From Bryobacterales bacterium (lineage in GTDB: Bacteria > Acidobacteriota > Terriglobia > Bryobacterales > Bryobacteraceae): a stretch of DNA of 64,000 nucleotides. The stretch covers positions 1-64,000 of the forward strand of contig JADLDI010000001.1 in assembly GCA_020846745.1 (NCBI GenBank), given 5' to 3'. Made by a program: the position numbers and the translations under genes. Under the pieces are notes generated by a model that searched no databases, was not told the DNA's origin, and saw nothing but the letters and a program-made list of their open reading frames with translations. Positions 42,355 through 52,231 of this stretch are shown here, in pieces. The stretch's first letter is position 1. Every line of letters begins with the position of its first letter.

Positions 42355-42395
42355 CGGAGCGCTCCCCTTCCATTTGCAGCCAAAGGAGCGCTCCG
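42355..42395. terminator. Bidirectional terminator hairpin
   Basis: CGGAGCGCTCC (42355-42365) is perfectly complementary to GGAGCGCTCCG (42385-42395) with a 19-base loop, between two convergent genes. Read on the minus strand it is followed by a T-containing stretch. The arm core GGAGCGCTCC is identical to the first ten bases of the CRISPR repeat at 63539. Confidence 0.6.
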
Positions 42396-42467
42396 GCAAT
42401 CACTCCCCCAGCCACCGGTCCTTGCCGGACATAACACTGCAAAGGTGGCCCAACTGATACAGTCGGC

Positions 42468-42881
42468 TTACCTCCGCGAAAGTATCAGTCCTCCCAACGC
42501 GCCCTGAATCGCGTGCGCTATCAACCCGTAGGCCATATCGGTCGCGGTCATGCCCGGTGTCATGTAAGTCACGCCATAGTACATGTATACGTCGCCCAAC
42601 ACCACTCCGAGCAGTGCTACGTAGATCCCGATCTTCACGCCGCCCCCGGCGCCGCCGCCGAAGGTCGTCAGTACCTTGCCCAGGAAGGTCACGAATATCG
42701 CCGCGAAGATCAGATCCGTTATTACATATGCCGGTATCACCTCGCGGAAAATGCCGGGATGCGCTGCTTGTAATGCCTTGAAGTGGTCCGCTGCCAGCAT
42801 TCCGTAGAACAACATGTTCATCACTGTCCTCGCCACGAAGACACATACTATCGCCAGAATCGTCTTACCCATTTGATACAT
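42468..42881 (-). CDS. Small four-helix membrane protein
   Basis: 137 residues with four hydrophobic helices (about 5-28, 50-68, 80-97, 112-134). I do not recognise a family. It is the last gene of a minus-strand operon, 24 bases after the Gfo/Idh/MocA oxidoreductase gene, and ends at a shared terminator hairpin. ATG codons at 42881 and 42872 are both possible starts. Confidence 0.65.
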   Translation of the reverse strand: MYQMGKTILAIVCVFVARTVMNMLFYGMLAADHFKALQAAHPGIFREVIPAYVITDLIFAAIFVTFLGKVLTTFGGGAGGGVKIGIYVALLGVVLGDVYMYYGVTYMTPGMTATDMAYGLIAHAIQGALGGLILSRR

Positions 42882-42905
42882 CCCTCTCTTCTCTGGATTG
42901 TTTAA

Positions 42906-44174
42906 TTACCCCTTCGGCGTAGACCAATGCTGCCGGTACTCGCGCCGCACCAACTTGTTCGCGTCGGCGTCGCCCACCACCTGCTCCGTTTTCGGATCGA
43001 ACTCGATCGCCCTTCCTGTCCGCGCCACGATATTTCCCAGATGCGCCAGCGACGTCGACCAGTGCCCTTCCTCGATCTCCACCCTTGGTTTCTGCCGGCT
43101 TCGCATCGAGTCCAGGAAATTGCGCGCATGCGGAGTATCTATGGACGTCTTATCGTGCTCTTCCGAGTGGATCTCCTTACCATCCTCGCCATCCAGCACG
43201 CGGAACCCCCAGTTCCGGCCCCGGAACTTACCAAACTGCGCAACCGCCTTGTCCCCGTATACCGCGACGCCGTTGTCGCAACTTTCCAATCCGTACGGAT
43301 TCCACAGCCGCTGCTCGTACATCAGCAGCTTATCGCCATAGTCGTAAGTGATGTTCATCGTGTCCGGCGTCTGCTGATCGTCGTCGAAATACATTTTGCG
43401 GCCCATGCCCGACACCGCCTTTGGTAACTGCACACCCAGCGCCCGCCGGGCGATGTCTAACTCGTGAACGCCGTCGTTGCCGATGTCTCCCGTCCCGTAG
43501 TGCCAGTGCCAGTTCACCGTCCCGTGGAAACGGTTCCGGTTGAACGTCATCTTTGGCAGCGGGCCGGTCCAGGTTTCATAATCGATGCCCGCCGGCACTG
43601 CCTCGTCTTCTTTGTGACCGATGTTGTTGCGCAATTGCGCATTCCACACCTTTGCCATCAGGACGCGCCCCAGTTTGCCCGATTGTACGTAGTCGTTAAA
43701 CGCCTGAGTTGCCGGCAGGCTCGGCAACTGCGAACCCACTTGGACGATCCGGTTGTTCCGCCGCGCCGCCTCCACCATCAGCCGGCCTTCGCGAATGTTA
43801 TGCGAAATCGGCTTCTCGACATAAACGTCTTTTCCCGCATTACACGCCAGAATCGTCCCCGGTGCATGCCAGTGCAGCGGCGTGCCCATCACAATTGCAT
43901 CGACACTCCGATCGTCCAGGCACTTCCGGATATCCGCCACAAGCGGCGGCCGCTTCCGTCCGGATTGCTCGATAATCTTGTACGCCGCCTCCACCACGTT
44001 CTGGTCGATGTCGCACATATATGCGACATTCACATCCGGCTGCGCGCAGAAAGCCGTCGTCAAACTCCGTCCCCGCCCGCGTACACCCATCAGCGCGATC
44101 GTGATCTTGTCCGATGCCGCCACCGCCCGCCGCGCCGCCAGCATCATTGCCGGAAAGAAGTACCGTCGGTTCAT
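42906..44174 (-). CDS. Exported Gfo/Idh/MocA-family oxidoreductase
   Basis: 422 residues. An N-terminal hydrophobic leader (about 1-19) precedes the NAD(P)-binding Rossmann fold (KITIALMGVRGRGRSL at about 22-37). The family motif VYVEKPISHN (about 116-125) contains the conserved lysine. The C-terminal dimerisation/substrate domain includes TGDIGNDGVHELDIARRAL. These enzymes oxidise or reduce sugars and cyclitols; exported versions often carry tightly bound cofactor. It lies between a TonB receptor gene (16 bases upstream) and a small membrane protein, so a carbohydrate uptake role is plausible. Confidence 0.85.
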   Translation of the reverse strand: MNRRYFFPAMMLAARRAVAASDKITIALMGVRGRGRSLTTAFCAQPDVNVAYMCDIDQNVVEAAYKIIEQSGRKRPPLVADIRKCLDDRSVDAIVMGTPLHWHAPGTILACNAGKDVYVEKPISHNIREGRLMVEAARRNNRIVQVGSQLPSLPATQAFNDYVQSGKLGRVLMAKVWNAQLRNNIGHKEDEAVPAGIDYETWTGPLPKMTFNRNRFHGTVNWHWHYGTGDIGNDGVHELDIARRALGVQLPKAVSGMGRKMYFDDDQQTPDTMNITYDYGDKLLMYEQRLWNPYGLESCDNGVAVYGDKAVAQFGKFRGRNWGFRVLDGEDGKEIHSEEHDKTSIDTPHARNFLDSMRSRQKPRVEIEEGHWSTSLAHLGNIVARTGRAIEFDPKTEQVVGDADANKLVRREYRQHWSTPKG

Positions 44175-44190
44175 CCTTTTCCTCCTCTGA

Positions 44191-47100
44191 TCAGAAACTC
44201 AATCGTAATCCCAAACGGATCACTCGTTCATCTACGCCCTCGCGCGCATTCGTTCTTACGCCCGTGATCTCCGTATAACCGCCCAGATTGCGGATCGATC
44301 CGTCACTGTTTAACTGCAGGTTCGAAACGTTCGCGCCCGGATTCGCGAAGTGCGGAGTGTTGGTCGCATTGAACGCCTCGCCCCGGAATTGCAGGTTGAA
44401 CTTCTCCGTCAGCTTGAAATCCCGGGCCAGGCCGAAGTCGACGTTCACCAGGCCCGGCCCGCGCAACAGGTTGAATCCCGCTGTGCCGTACCGCGCCTGC
44501 GTAACTGCCGCAAATGCGAATGGATCGAAGAACGATTGTCCCCGCCCCACTCCGCCGATCTTTGTTACTTCCGCCTTCATCAGGTCCGCACGCTGCGTGT
44601 TGAACGGTGCATTCAAGCTGGTGGCCGCCGCGGACACGCTAAACGGCAGGCCCGAGAACGAGCTGAAAATCCCGTTCAATCGCCAGCCCCCCGCAATCCA
44701 CGTCAACGGGCCGCCGCTCGACGCCCAGCGTTTCCCTTTTCCAAACGGCAACTCCGCCATCCCGGTGGCGATCAGATTGTGTGGCCGGTCAAACCCGCTT
44801 AGCGCCCGGTTCAAGCTGTAGTACTGCGGATCGTTGATCGCCGGCTGTAAGTCGCTCCGGTCGTTACAGCATATCCCTCGCGACTTCGAGAACGTGTAAC
44901 TCACTTCCACCTGATAACCTGCCGCAAACCGTCGTTCGAGCGTCGTTTGCAGTGCGTTGTAATTCGAGCTTCCTGTCGGCGTGGTGATCTGTGACGACGC
45001 CGCGCGGCCGAACTGCTGAAACAGCGGCTGTCCCGCCTGGCCCAACCCTGGCTTACCGGCATTCAATTCGATGAACCCAAGCTGCCGTACCTGATTGGTT
45101 CCGACATAACCCGCTTGGGCCGTCCAGCCCCACTTCAACTGCTTCTGGAGCGAGAAGTTCCACGACTGTACGTACCCCCGCGGAAACTTCTCCGGCAGCG
45201 TGAACGCCACCACCGACGTGGGTATGCTGATCGACCCCTTCGACAGGTCCGGTGTCTCGATGTTCGGAATTCCGTTCTTCACCAGCCCGGCCTGTGAAAA
45301 TGAGTTAGGAGGCGTAATGTTCAGCCCGATTACCAGTGGATAGTTGGTCCGCATCGGCCGCGCCAGGCTATACGGATCGATCGACAACCCATACCCCGTC
45401 CGGATTACAAAGGTGTCGGTCGCGCGATAAGCAATACCCACGCGCGGAGCGAATAGCCGGTTGCTCGTCTCTACGCCGCAATCCCGTGGAACATTTCCCA
45501 TGCCGCAAATCTGCATGGTGTTATTGCGCCAGTCGTATCGTTCAATGCCGCGATCCGCCCGCGTCGGCATTGGAATGTATTCCCAACGCGTGCCGATCGA
45601 CAGCGTCGTCTTCCGGCTTACCTGCCATTGGTCTCGAATGTAGAAACTGCCCAGCCACGCGCGCGTCGTCACCTGGTCTGGCAGCATCAGAATCTTATTC
45701 ACGCCGCTTGCGATGCCCATCAAAAACTGGGCGTAACTGTTGAACTGGTTGGTCGTAGGCCCGCCGTTCAACGATGTGACACCGCCCGTAAATGAAAATC
45801 CGCCCATCGGCGCGCCCGACGCTCCCACCAATTCGTGCGTCACATGATTCATATGTTGCCGCGACGCGTCAAACCCAAACCGCACATTATGCGCTCCGCG
45901 TATCCAGTTCGCGTTAGCCGTATATTGCCACGCCGGATCGTGCCAGATAATCGGCGTTACGCCCCCGCTCGATCCGAGCGTCGTGTAATTCGAAATCGTA
46001 AACTCCGGCCATCCGCCTTGTACCCGCCGCGGACCGTTTGTTCCCGGAATTCCCAGAAAATCCAGTCCTAACTTCTCGTCGATCCGGTTCTGCACCGCTT
46101 CCGTATCCAGCAGGTTCCACCCAAAGTTCGCGTCCACGATAAACGTCGGAGAAAAGGTATAGGTCCCCGCCAGTGTCGTCGAATACGTATATCCCGAGGC
46201 GTATTTCCGGCTCCCGCTCAGATCGCCCAATAACAGGTCGATGATGTTCTCGTACCGCAGCGTGCTCAACCGTCCATACATGTTTAGCCGCGAATTCACG
46301 TTCCAATTGATTTTGGAATCGATCGTATGCCGGTCGAATGTCTCGGGCCAGTTCCTGTAGAAATTGTTAGTGAGGCCCGAAAGTGTCGGCGCAGGCGTCA
46401 ATTGCACTAGCTTCTGAACGATCGGGTCGAAAAGCCCCGCCGGCACACGTTTGTTCGGATACGGCGTACGCCCCGTGCCGTTCGCTGCCCCGGTCGCCGG
46501 ATCGTATATTTCGTTCGGCGATGCCGACATGTCTCCCGCCTTCATCGCCGCCGTCGGCACCGTGCCGAACGCGTCTGCCGTTTTCCGGTCCAACGACGCT
46601 TCATAACTCACGAAATAGAAAAGCTTGTCTTTGATTATCGGACCGCCTACTGTTCCTCCAAACTGGTTGAAGATCGCCTTCGGCTTGGTGCCCAGCGGGT
46701 TGAAGAACCGGTTGGCCTGCCAGTGCTGGTTATTATGAAACTCAAATGCCGATCCATGCAGCGCATTCGTGCCGCTCTTGATCTGCACGTTCACCGCCGA
46801 CCCTCCCGCCAATCCCTGCTCCGCATCGAAGCTGTTCGTCACGATGTTGACTGTTTCAATCGACTCGATCGAAGGCACGTGGGCCGCATACCAGGGCAGC
46901 CACACACCGTTTGTCGCCGTGCCGTCGACCCGAATCCCGTTGCCCATCGACGACGTGCCATTCACGTTGTAAACCAGCGCCCGCGACGGGTTCGCGATGT
47001 TACTCCCGGCGTTCTGGGGCGGAGTTACTCCCGGAACCGTTAGCAGCAATTGCTGATAATTGCGCCCCTGTGGAACCGGTAAGTTCACCAGATTCCGTGT

Positions 47101-47505
47101 GGCGATCTCCTTTCGAACCTCTGCGCGATCGGTTTGCAGTGCCGCGGCTTGCGCGCTCACTTGAATAGATTCCGCCACCGCGCCAAGCTGCAGCGTCTGG
47201 TCCAGGCGCGTCACGTTGTTGATTGTAATCGCCACGCCTTCCTTCTTGGCCACGCCAAAGCCTGGTTTCATGAACTCCGCGATGTAGGTGCCGCTGGGCA
47301 GCGCGACGATGTTGTATCCCCCCAGGTCGTTGGTCTCCACCCTCCGCGTCTGCCCCGTCTGGGTGTTGGTAACCGCTACACTCACTCCGGGGACAGCCGC
47401 TCCCGACGTATCGGTTACGTTTCCCAACAGCGAACCGTATAATACCTGGGCATGAGCCGGCAAAGCGATTAGAGCTGTCAATCCACAAATTAGCAGCGCT
47501 TTCAT
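44191..47505 (-). CDS. TonB-dependent receptor, Oar-like, with carboxypeptidase-regulatory N-terminus
   Basis: 1104 residues. Signal peptide about 1-20 (ALIALPAHAQ). The N-terminal transthyretin-like domain (about 25-105) begins GSLLGNVTDTSGAAVPGVSV. The plug domain (about 120-230) contains VPQGRNYQQLLLTVPGV and VNGTSSMGNGIRVDGT. A long beta-barrel then ends in phenylalanine (RLGLRLSF). This is the outer-membrane receptor type expanded in Solibacter. It likely imports or binds oligosaccharides or other bulky ligands with the downstream oxidoreductase. The start at 47505 is chosen for the signal peptide; the open frame extends 69 bases further. Confidence 0.88.
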   Translation of the reverse strand: MKALLICGLTALIALPAHAQVLYGSLLGNVTDTSGAAVPGVSVAVTNTQTGQTRRVETNDLGGYNIVALPSGTYIAEFMKPGFGVAKKEGVAITINNVTRLDQTLQLGAVAESIQVSAQAAALQTDRAEVRKEIATRNLVNLPVPQGRNYQQLLLTVPGVTPPQNAGSNIANPSRALVYNVNGTSSMGNGIRVDGTATNGVWLPWYAAHVPSIESIETVNIVTNSFDAEQGLAGGSAVNVQIKSGTNALHGSAFEFHNNQHWQANRFFNPLGTKPKAIFNQFGGTVGGPIIKDKLFYFVSYEASLDRKTADAFGTVPTAAMKAGDMSASPNEIYDPATGAANGTGRTPYPNKRVPAGLFDPIVQKLVQLTPAPTLSGLTNNFYRNWPETFDRHTIDSKINWNVNSRLNMYGRLSTLRYENIIDLLLGDLSGSRKYASGYTYSTTLAGTYTFSPTFIVDANFGWNLLDTEAVQNRIDEKLGLDFLGIPGTNGPRRVQGGWPEFTISNYTTLGSSGGVTPIIWHDPAWQYTANANWIRGAHNVRFGFDASRQHMNHVTHELVGASGAPMGGFSFTGGVTSLNGGPTTNQFNSYAQFLMGIASGVNKILMLPDQVTTRAWLGSFYIRDQWQVSRKTTLSIGTRWEYIPMPTRADRGIERYDWRNNTMQICGMGNVPRDCGVETSNRLFAPRVGIAYRATDTFVIRTGYGLSIDPYSLARPMRTNYPLVIGLNITPPNSFSQAGLVKNGIPNIETPDLSKGSISIPTSVVAFTLPEKFPRGYVQSWNFSLQKQLKWGWTAQAGYVGTNQVRQLGFIELNAGKPGLGQAGQPLFQQFGRAASSQITTPTGSSNYNALQTTLERRFAAGYQVEVSYTFSKSRGICCNDRSDLQPAINDPQYYSLNRALSGFDRPHNLIATGMAELPFGKGKRWASSGGPLTWIAGGWRLNGIFSSFSGLPFSVSAAATSLNAPFNTQRADLMKAEVTKIGGVGRGQSFFDPFAFAAVTQARYGTAGFNLLRGPGLVNVDFGLARDFKLTEKFNLQFRGEAFNATNTPHFANPGANVSNLQLNSDGSIRNLGGYTEITGVRTNAREGVDERVIRLGLRLSF

Positions 47506-47639
47506 CCGCGAAAGCACATCACATTTCGTCCTTGGAGTCAAGCGCCTGTTTCTCCGTTTTGGGTGATCGTCCACTCCCTTTCTCCTTCCACCAGCCGGCT
47601 CGATCCCCGGGCTTTCACTCCCGCTGTATCCTTGTTTTC

Positions 47640-49667
47640 ATGACGGACGACCAGACCGAGGCTCTCGTTCAGGCAAACGCCCGTCTCGTTCGCCGGGTCA
47701 CAGCCCTGGAACAGCGTGTCGCGGCGCTCGAAGCGGCGCAACGCGAAGCTTTGCCCGCCGCGCTGTCCGCTCCTCCTGTCCTCGAGCCGCCAACTCTCGA
47801 CGCAGAACCTGAAATCCCTCCAGCGCTCCCGCAAAGCCCTGTGGAGCCTGCCGCTGCCCACGACGGCTTGGAAACCCGCCTCGGCCTTACCTGGATCAAT
47901 CGCATCGCGGTCATTACCTGCGCCCTCGCCGTCGCCTTCTTCTTCAAGTACGCCGCCGATGCGAATTGGATCGGACCGTCCGCCCGCATCGCCATCGGAC
48001 TGGTGACCGGTTTCGCCACCCTGCTGTTTGCCGATTTCCTGTTCCGCCGCGATCACCGCACCTATGCACAGGGCATCGCCGCGCTTGCGATCGGCATCTT
48101 CTATCTATCCATCTACGCGGCCTTCGGCTTCTACGAGTTACTCCCGGCATCGCCCGCCTTCTTCCTGATGGCCGTAGTAACTGCTGCCGCCGGCGCTCTA
48201 GCCCTTCGTTTCCAATCGCCGGCCATCGCCTACTTCGGACTACTCGGCGGCTACGCTACGCCTATCCTCTTATCTACCGGCGAAAAGCATTACTGGTTTA
48301 TCACCGCCTATCTTCTGTTACTTTCGATTGCCGCGGTCGCGCTCTCGCGCATCAAATCCTCGAGCCCGGGGTGGATTCGCCTCGAGTATCTCGCGGTTCT
48401 CGGTTCCGGTTTCCTCTATGCAGGCATGCTCGATAGCCACCCGCCCGACGACGCACTCCTCCCGCTTCGTCTTTACGCCTTTGCCTACTATGCCCTTTTT
48501 GCCACCACCGCCCACGGGATTGTCTTCTTCATCGCCCACGCTTTCGTTGCATTTTCGTTCACCGACACATTCCGGCAGCAACCCCTCGCTTATATCTCCG
48601 TTATCACCACGATCAATGCCTTTGCCATCGGTTACACGCTCCTCCGCAACTGGCGGTTTGGGGTCGCCGTCACCGTTGCTGCCTTCCTCCTCTCTTGGGG
48701 CATGTATGCCGGCGCCACGCCATCCAGCACCGCGCTGACAATCTTCTACACCCTCAACTACTTACTGGTTCCCGCCTATATCTCGCTGCGTATCCTCTGG
48801 CGTAATCTCCCCGTCCGCGCTGTCGAATTGGTGGTCGCCTCTTTCGCCGCCGTTATCTATTACATCGGCATATACGGCCTGCGCGACGGCGAGGACCGCA
48901 ATCTCGTCGCCATTGATACTTACTTACTCGCCGGTTTTCACGGCGCTCTGGCTTTCTTTCTCTTCCGCCGCCAGCCGGCTGAAACCCGCCAGGATATCCC
49001 CGTGCAGTTCTATTCCGGTGTCGCCGCCGTCCTGCTCACGCTCGCCATCCCTCTCCAACTCGCCGGTTTCCGCGCGAGCGTCGCCTGGTCCGTAGAGGCC
49101 TTCGCTCTCGCCTGGCTTGCAGGGCGCTTCTCCTCGCTATTGCTCCGCATCGCCTCTACCGGAGTCTTCATCCTCGCCTTAGCCATCCTTTATGTGCAGG
49201 AATCCGGATCCGCCCCGCTCCTTGCCTTCGGCGTGGCGGCAGTCTCGCTCGGCATCGCGTCCCGCTATTTTGCACCGGCCTCCGCCCAAGCGGCCGCTTA
49301 TTCCATCGCGCACGCCGTCCTGATCAGTGGACTCGTTCTGGAAACTCTGCAGTGGGCGCGCCGCCAACCGCCCGAGCTCGTCACCAATATCGAGACGTTC
49401 GCCGTTACCGCCCTGCTCGCCGTCTACGCCCTCGCCCTGATTGCCTCTGGCGTTGCTGCCCGCCACCCGTTGACCCGATTCCTCGGCCTTGCCTGCGTCG
49501 CCGCGGTCATCGCCAAACTCTACCTGTACGACGTCTGGACCCTCCGCCTCCTCTATCGCGTTGTCGCGTTCGGGTCATTGGGTGCTTTACTCCTCGCCAT
49601 GTCTTTCCTCTACTCCCGTTTCAAGCATTCGCTCGACCGCTGGCTCGACCGCTCCAGTTCCCAATAA
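47640..49667 (+). CDS. DUF2339 multi-spanning membrane protein
   Basis: 675 residues. It starts with a coiled-coil stretch (about 8-35, heptads around LVRRVTALEQRVAALEAAQ), then a Pro/Ala-rich linker (about 40-78). More than fifteen membrane helices follow from WINRIAVITCALAVAFFFKYA to the end. This is the DUF2339 (COG5373) architecture; function unknown, possibly in cell-envelope processes. ATG 47640 is chosen because the coiled coil begins there. It is divergent from the TonB receptor operon, and the next gene follows after 2 bases. Confidence 0.85.
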   Translation: MTDDQTEALVQANARLVRRVTALEQRVAALEAAQREALPAALSAPPVLEPPTLDAEPEIPPALPQSPVEPAAAHDGLETRLGLTWINRIAVITCALAVAFFFKYAADANWIGPSARIAIGLVTGFATLLFADFLFRRDHRTYAQGIAALAIGIFYLSIYAAFGFYELLPASPAFFLMAVVTAAAGALALRFQSPAIAYFGLLGGYATPILLSTGEKHYWFITAYLLLLSIAAVALSRIKSSSPGWIRLEYLAVLGSGFLYAGMLDSHPPDDALLPLRLYAFAYYALFATTAHGIVFFIAHAFVAFSFTDTFRQQPLAYISVITTINAFAIGYTLLRNWRFGVAVTVAAFLLSWGMYAGATPSSTALTIFYTLNYLLVPAYISLRILWRNLPVRAVELVVASFAAVIYYIGIYGLRDGEDRNLVAIDTYLLAGFHGALAFFLFRRQPAETRQDIPVQFYSGVAAVLLTLAIPLQLAGFRASVAWSVEAFALAWLAGRFSSLLLRIASTGVFILALAILYVQESGSAPLLAFGVAAVSLGIASRYFAPASAQAAAYSIAHAVLISGLVLETLQWARRQPPELVTNIETFAVTALLAVYALALIASGVAARHPLTRFLGLACVAAVIAKLYLYDVWTLRLLYRVVAFGSLGALLLAMSFLYSRFKHSLDRWLDRSSSQ

Positions 49668-49669
49668 AT

Positions 49670-50053
49670 ATGCGCAATTACGCTCCTCTCGCCTTCCGCA
49701 TCGCCGCCGTCGTCAACTGGCTGGTCGCCATCGGCGGCATCGTCGATCCCACCTCGGTCGCTCCTGCATTTCACCTCACACCTCCCAACTACCCTTTTCT
49801 CGTCCGCATCTGGACCGGCATGGTCTTCATGTTCGGCGCCATGTTCTGGGAGATCTCGCGCGACCCACCGGGCCGGCGCCGCCTCATCAAATACGGCTGG
49901 ATCGAGAAATCCGTCACCGCCATATCCGTCACCATCGCGTACGCGACCGCCGAAGTTCCGCTGATGATGTTCGGCTTGATTCTGCTCACCGATTACTTCT
50001 GGATTGCCGTGTTCCTCTACTACGACATTTCGTTGAGGCGAACTGCCCGCTAA
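49670..50053 (+). CDS. Small membrane protein of unknown function
   Basis: 127 residues with four helices (about 8-25, 45-62, 76-94, 98-118). The basic loop PPGRRRLIKYG sits between helices 2 and 3. It starts 2 bases after the DUF2339 stop, so it is coexpressed with it. No family recognised. Confidence 0.65.
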   Translation: MRNYAPLAFRIAAVVNWLVAIGGIVDPTSVAPAFHLTPPNYPFLVRIWTGMVFMFGAMFWEISRDPPGRRRLIKYGWIEKSVTAISVTIAYATAEVPLMMFGLILLTDYFWIAVFLYYDISLRRTAR

Positions 50054-50100
50054 CAATTTCCTCACACAAAGCCCAGCACCCGCCGATATGACCGTTTGAG

Positions 50101-51339
50101 GTGTCTGTAGTGTTCTCGCACCATGCTGTTCGGGTCTCCGCCCTCGCCGCTGAGTTCGCCCTCCGCGCCGCCCTCCACCCGCGCGACCAGCAACTCGCCG
50201 CCAACGCTGCCCTCCTCATCGATATCCCCAAGCAGCGGCTCAACTTACGCGCCGTCGGCCCCCTCTTCGTCAACCGTCTCCCGAAAGTCGATTCCCACGT
50301 CTTCGTCCGCTATATGCTCGAGCTCATCCGCACGGCCGAAGCTTCCGACGCTTCCCTCGGCCTCCGTGGCCCCCGTGACCCTATTCCCGATCTCATCGCC
50401 GCGGCCGAAACCCTTGTCTCCGCCTACGAACCCTACCTCGAACGCGAAGAGGATCCTGGTGATGCCGTGCGCGCCTGGTTCCGCCGCCGCAAGGAAGAAG
50501 GTCTCCACTCCCGCCGCGCCTACGACGCTTTCCTGAAGCTGCCTACGGCCAAGCATGCCACGCTCGTCGAGTCGGCCTCTCGTGTCTCCGTCTATCCAGC
50601 TATCGCCATGAAGGCCATGGCCAAGGCCGCCACTGAGGACACCACTCTTACCGAACTCGCCGCCCTCGCCGCACAGGACCAGACCATCGCCGGCAACCTC
50701 ATCAAAGCTGCCAACTCCGCCCTCAACCCCGCCCTCGCCCGCGTTGCCACCATCCGCCACGCCATCGCCTACGTCGGTCTCGAACAGACTCGCCGTATCC
50801 TCACCGCCGCCGCGCTCCGGCCCCTGTTCGCCTCCCGCACCCTCGCCCAGCTCTGGCATCACTCCCTCACCGTCGCCAAATGGTGCGAGTCCCTGGCACG
50901 GTCCACTGCAGCCATTAACCCCGAGGAAGCATTCCTCTGCGGCCTCGTTCACGACGTCGGCCGCCTCGCCATGCAAAGCGCCCCCGGCGATGCGCCCGTC
51001 ACGTTACAGCGCTTCAAGGAACACGGCTGCGACATGCACTTCGCCGAACTCCTCCTGTTCGGTTGCACCCACGCGCAGTTAGGCGGCGAAATCCTCGCCA
51101 TCTGGCAGTTCCCCGAACACCTTACTTACGGAGTAGCCGGCCACCACGGCCTCCGCCGCAACGCCTCGCGCTTCTCCGCCATGCTCTGCCTGGCCGAATC
51201 GGCCTGCCTCAACGACGAGAACACCCCCTCCAGCGCCGACCAATCCCGCGCCTTGGAGATACTCGGCCTGCCCGAAGAATCGATCCTCTCCAACCGCGCC
51301 GACCTGGGAGCCCTCGCCGCGCTTACCATCGCTGCCTGA
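50101..51339 (+). CDS. HDOD-domain protein
   Basis: 412 residues starting with GTG. The C-terminal 260 residues form an HDOD domain: LPTAKHATLVESASRV, LAALAAQDQTIAGNLIKAANSA, IRHAIAYVGLEQTRRIL, FLCGLVHDVGRLAM (an HD pair is retained) and a late AGHHG. The first 150 residues are helical and unassigned. HDOD proteins take part in signalling and regulation of motility or stress in bacteria, mostly without enzyme activity. It follows the small membrane gene by 47 bases; a hairpin at 51512-51531 lies after it. Confidence 0.82.
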   Translation: MSVVFSHHAVRVSALAAEFALRAALHPRDQQLAANAALLIDIPKQRLNLRAVGPLFVNRLPKVDSHVFVRYMLELIRTAEASDASLGLRGPRDPIPDLIAAAETLVSAYEPYLEREEDPGDAVRAWFRRRKEEGLHSRRAYDAFLKLPTAKHATLVESASRVSVYPAIAMKAMAKAATEDTTLTELAALAAQDQTIAGNLIKAANSALNPALARVATIRHAIAYVGLEQTRRILTAAALRPLFASRTLAQLWHHSLTVAKWCESLARSTAAINPEEAFLCGLVHDVGRLAMQSAPGDAPVTLQRFKEHGCDMHFAELLLFGCTHAQLGGEILAIWQFPEHLTYGVAGHHGLRRNASRFSAMLCLAESACLNDENTPSSADQSRALEILGLPEESILSNRADLGALAALTIAA

Positions 51340-51511
51340 CGAAACGCACCGACACCGCAGCGCACAAGCCTGCGGTCCATCATGCCCCGAAGCTACTACC
51401 TACCGTCGCCATCGATTCGAACCGCTGCTTCCGACTCGCAAATCACCTTCTCCGTCGCGCCAGCTATCGCGGCCGGCAAGAATCCGAAATCAGGCAGCCA
51501 CTCGACCTGAG

Positions 51512-51531
51512 CCGCCTCTGTAAAGAGGCGG
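51512..51531. terminator. Possible bidirectional terminator hairpin
   Basis: CCGCCTCT (51512-51519), loop GTAA, AGAGGCGG (51524-51531): a perfect 8-bp stem between the convergent HDOD and elongation factor P genes. No T-run directly follows. Confidence 0.4.
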
Positions 51532-51627
51532 GTTGCAGCCACCTGTTGTCTTTTGGCACGGACCTGCTATAAGCCCTTGACCCTGTTCTCCCCATCCCGC
51601 AAACAAAGGATCTCGAGCCTCCGACCC

Positions 51628-52188
51628 CTAATTCACCCGCTCGACGTAGGTGCCTTCCGTCGTGTTCACCCGGATCTTTTCACCCGAATTGATGAACGGC
51701 GGCACCTGCACCACCAAACCCGTCTCCATAGTCGCCGGCTTCGTTACGTTGCTTACCGTCGCGCCCTTTAGCCCCGGTTCGGTCTCCACAATCGTCAGAT
51801 CCACTGTTGCGGGCAAATCCACCGACATCGGCTTGCCTTCATAGAACACAACCGTCACTTTGAATCCCGGAACAAGGTAATTGACAGCATCGCCCAACAG
51901 GTCATGGCCGAGGTGGATCTGCTCGAAGTTCTCGGTGTTCATGAAGTGGAACGCATCGCCGTCATCGTACAGATACTCCATTTCATGCTCGTCGAGAATC
52001 GCGCGTTCCACGCGGTCTTCCGACGAAAACCGGTGTTCAATCATCGTGCCGGATGACAGGCGGCGCATCTTGGCTTGGACAAAACCACGTAGGTTGCCGG
52101 GCGTGCGGTGCTCCATCTTGAACACGCTATACAGTTCGTTATTGAACTTGATCACCATGCCGGGACGGAGTTGTGTTGCAGTAATCAT
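51628..52188 (-). CDS. efp: Translation elongation factor P
   Basis: 186 residues with the three OB/KOW domains of bacterial EF-P; it rescues ribosomes stalled at polyproline. N-terminal [16 protein letters not shown], middle [21 protein letters not shown] and C-terminal [29 protein letters not shown] are all typical. The tip loop of domain I reads RTPGNLRGF, so residue 32, which is Lys in E. coli-type and Arg in Pseudomonas-type factors, is Asn here; Arg follows two positions later. Single gene, converging on the HDOD gene and divergent from the CocE-like gene. Confidence 0.95.
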   Translation of the reverse strand: MITATQLRPGMVIKFNNELYSVFKMEHRTPGNLRGFVQAKMRRLSSGTMIEHRFSSEDRVERAILDEHEMEYLYDDGDAFHFMNTENFEQIHLGHDLLGDAVNYLVPGFKVTVVFYEGKPMSVDLPATVDLTIVETEPGLKGATVSNVTKPATMETGLVVQVPPFINSGEKIRVNTTEGTYVERVN

Positions 52189-52231
52189 GCGGGTGGATCT
52201 CTCAGTCTAGCATCAGGTGTACGATATCCAG

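Noticed and set aside
51554..51569. TGGCACG followed by TGCTA, looks like a sigma54 promoter
   Set aside because: The distance between the GG and GC elements is one base too short, and no gene starts at a suitable distance on that strand.
51340..51627. GATTCGAACCGC at about 51414 looks like the T-arm region of a tRNA
   Set aside because: No acceptor stem, D-arm or anticodon arm could be built around it on either strand.
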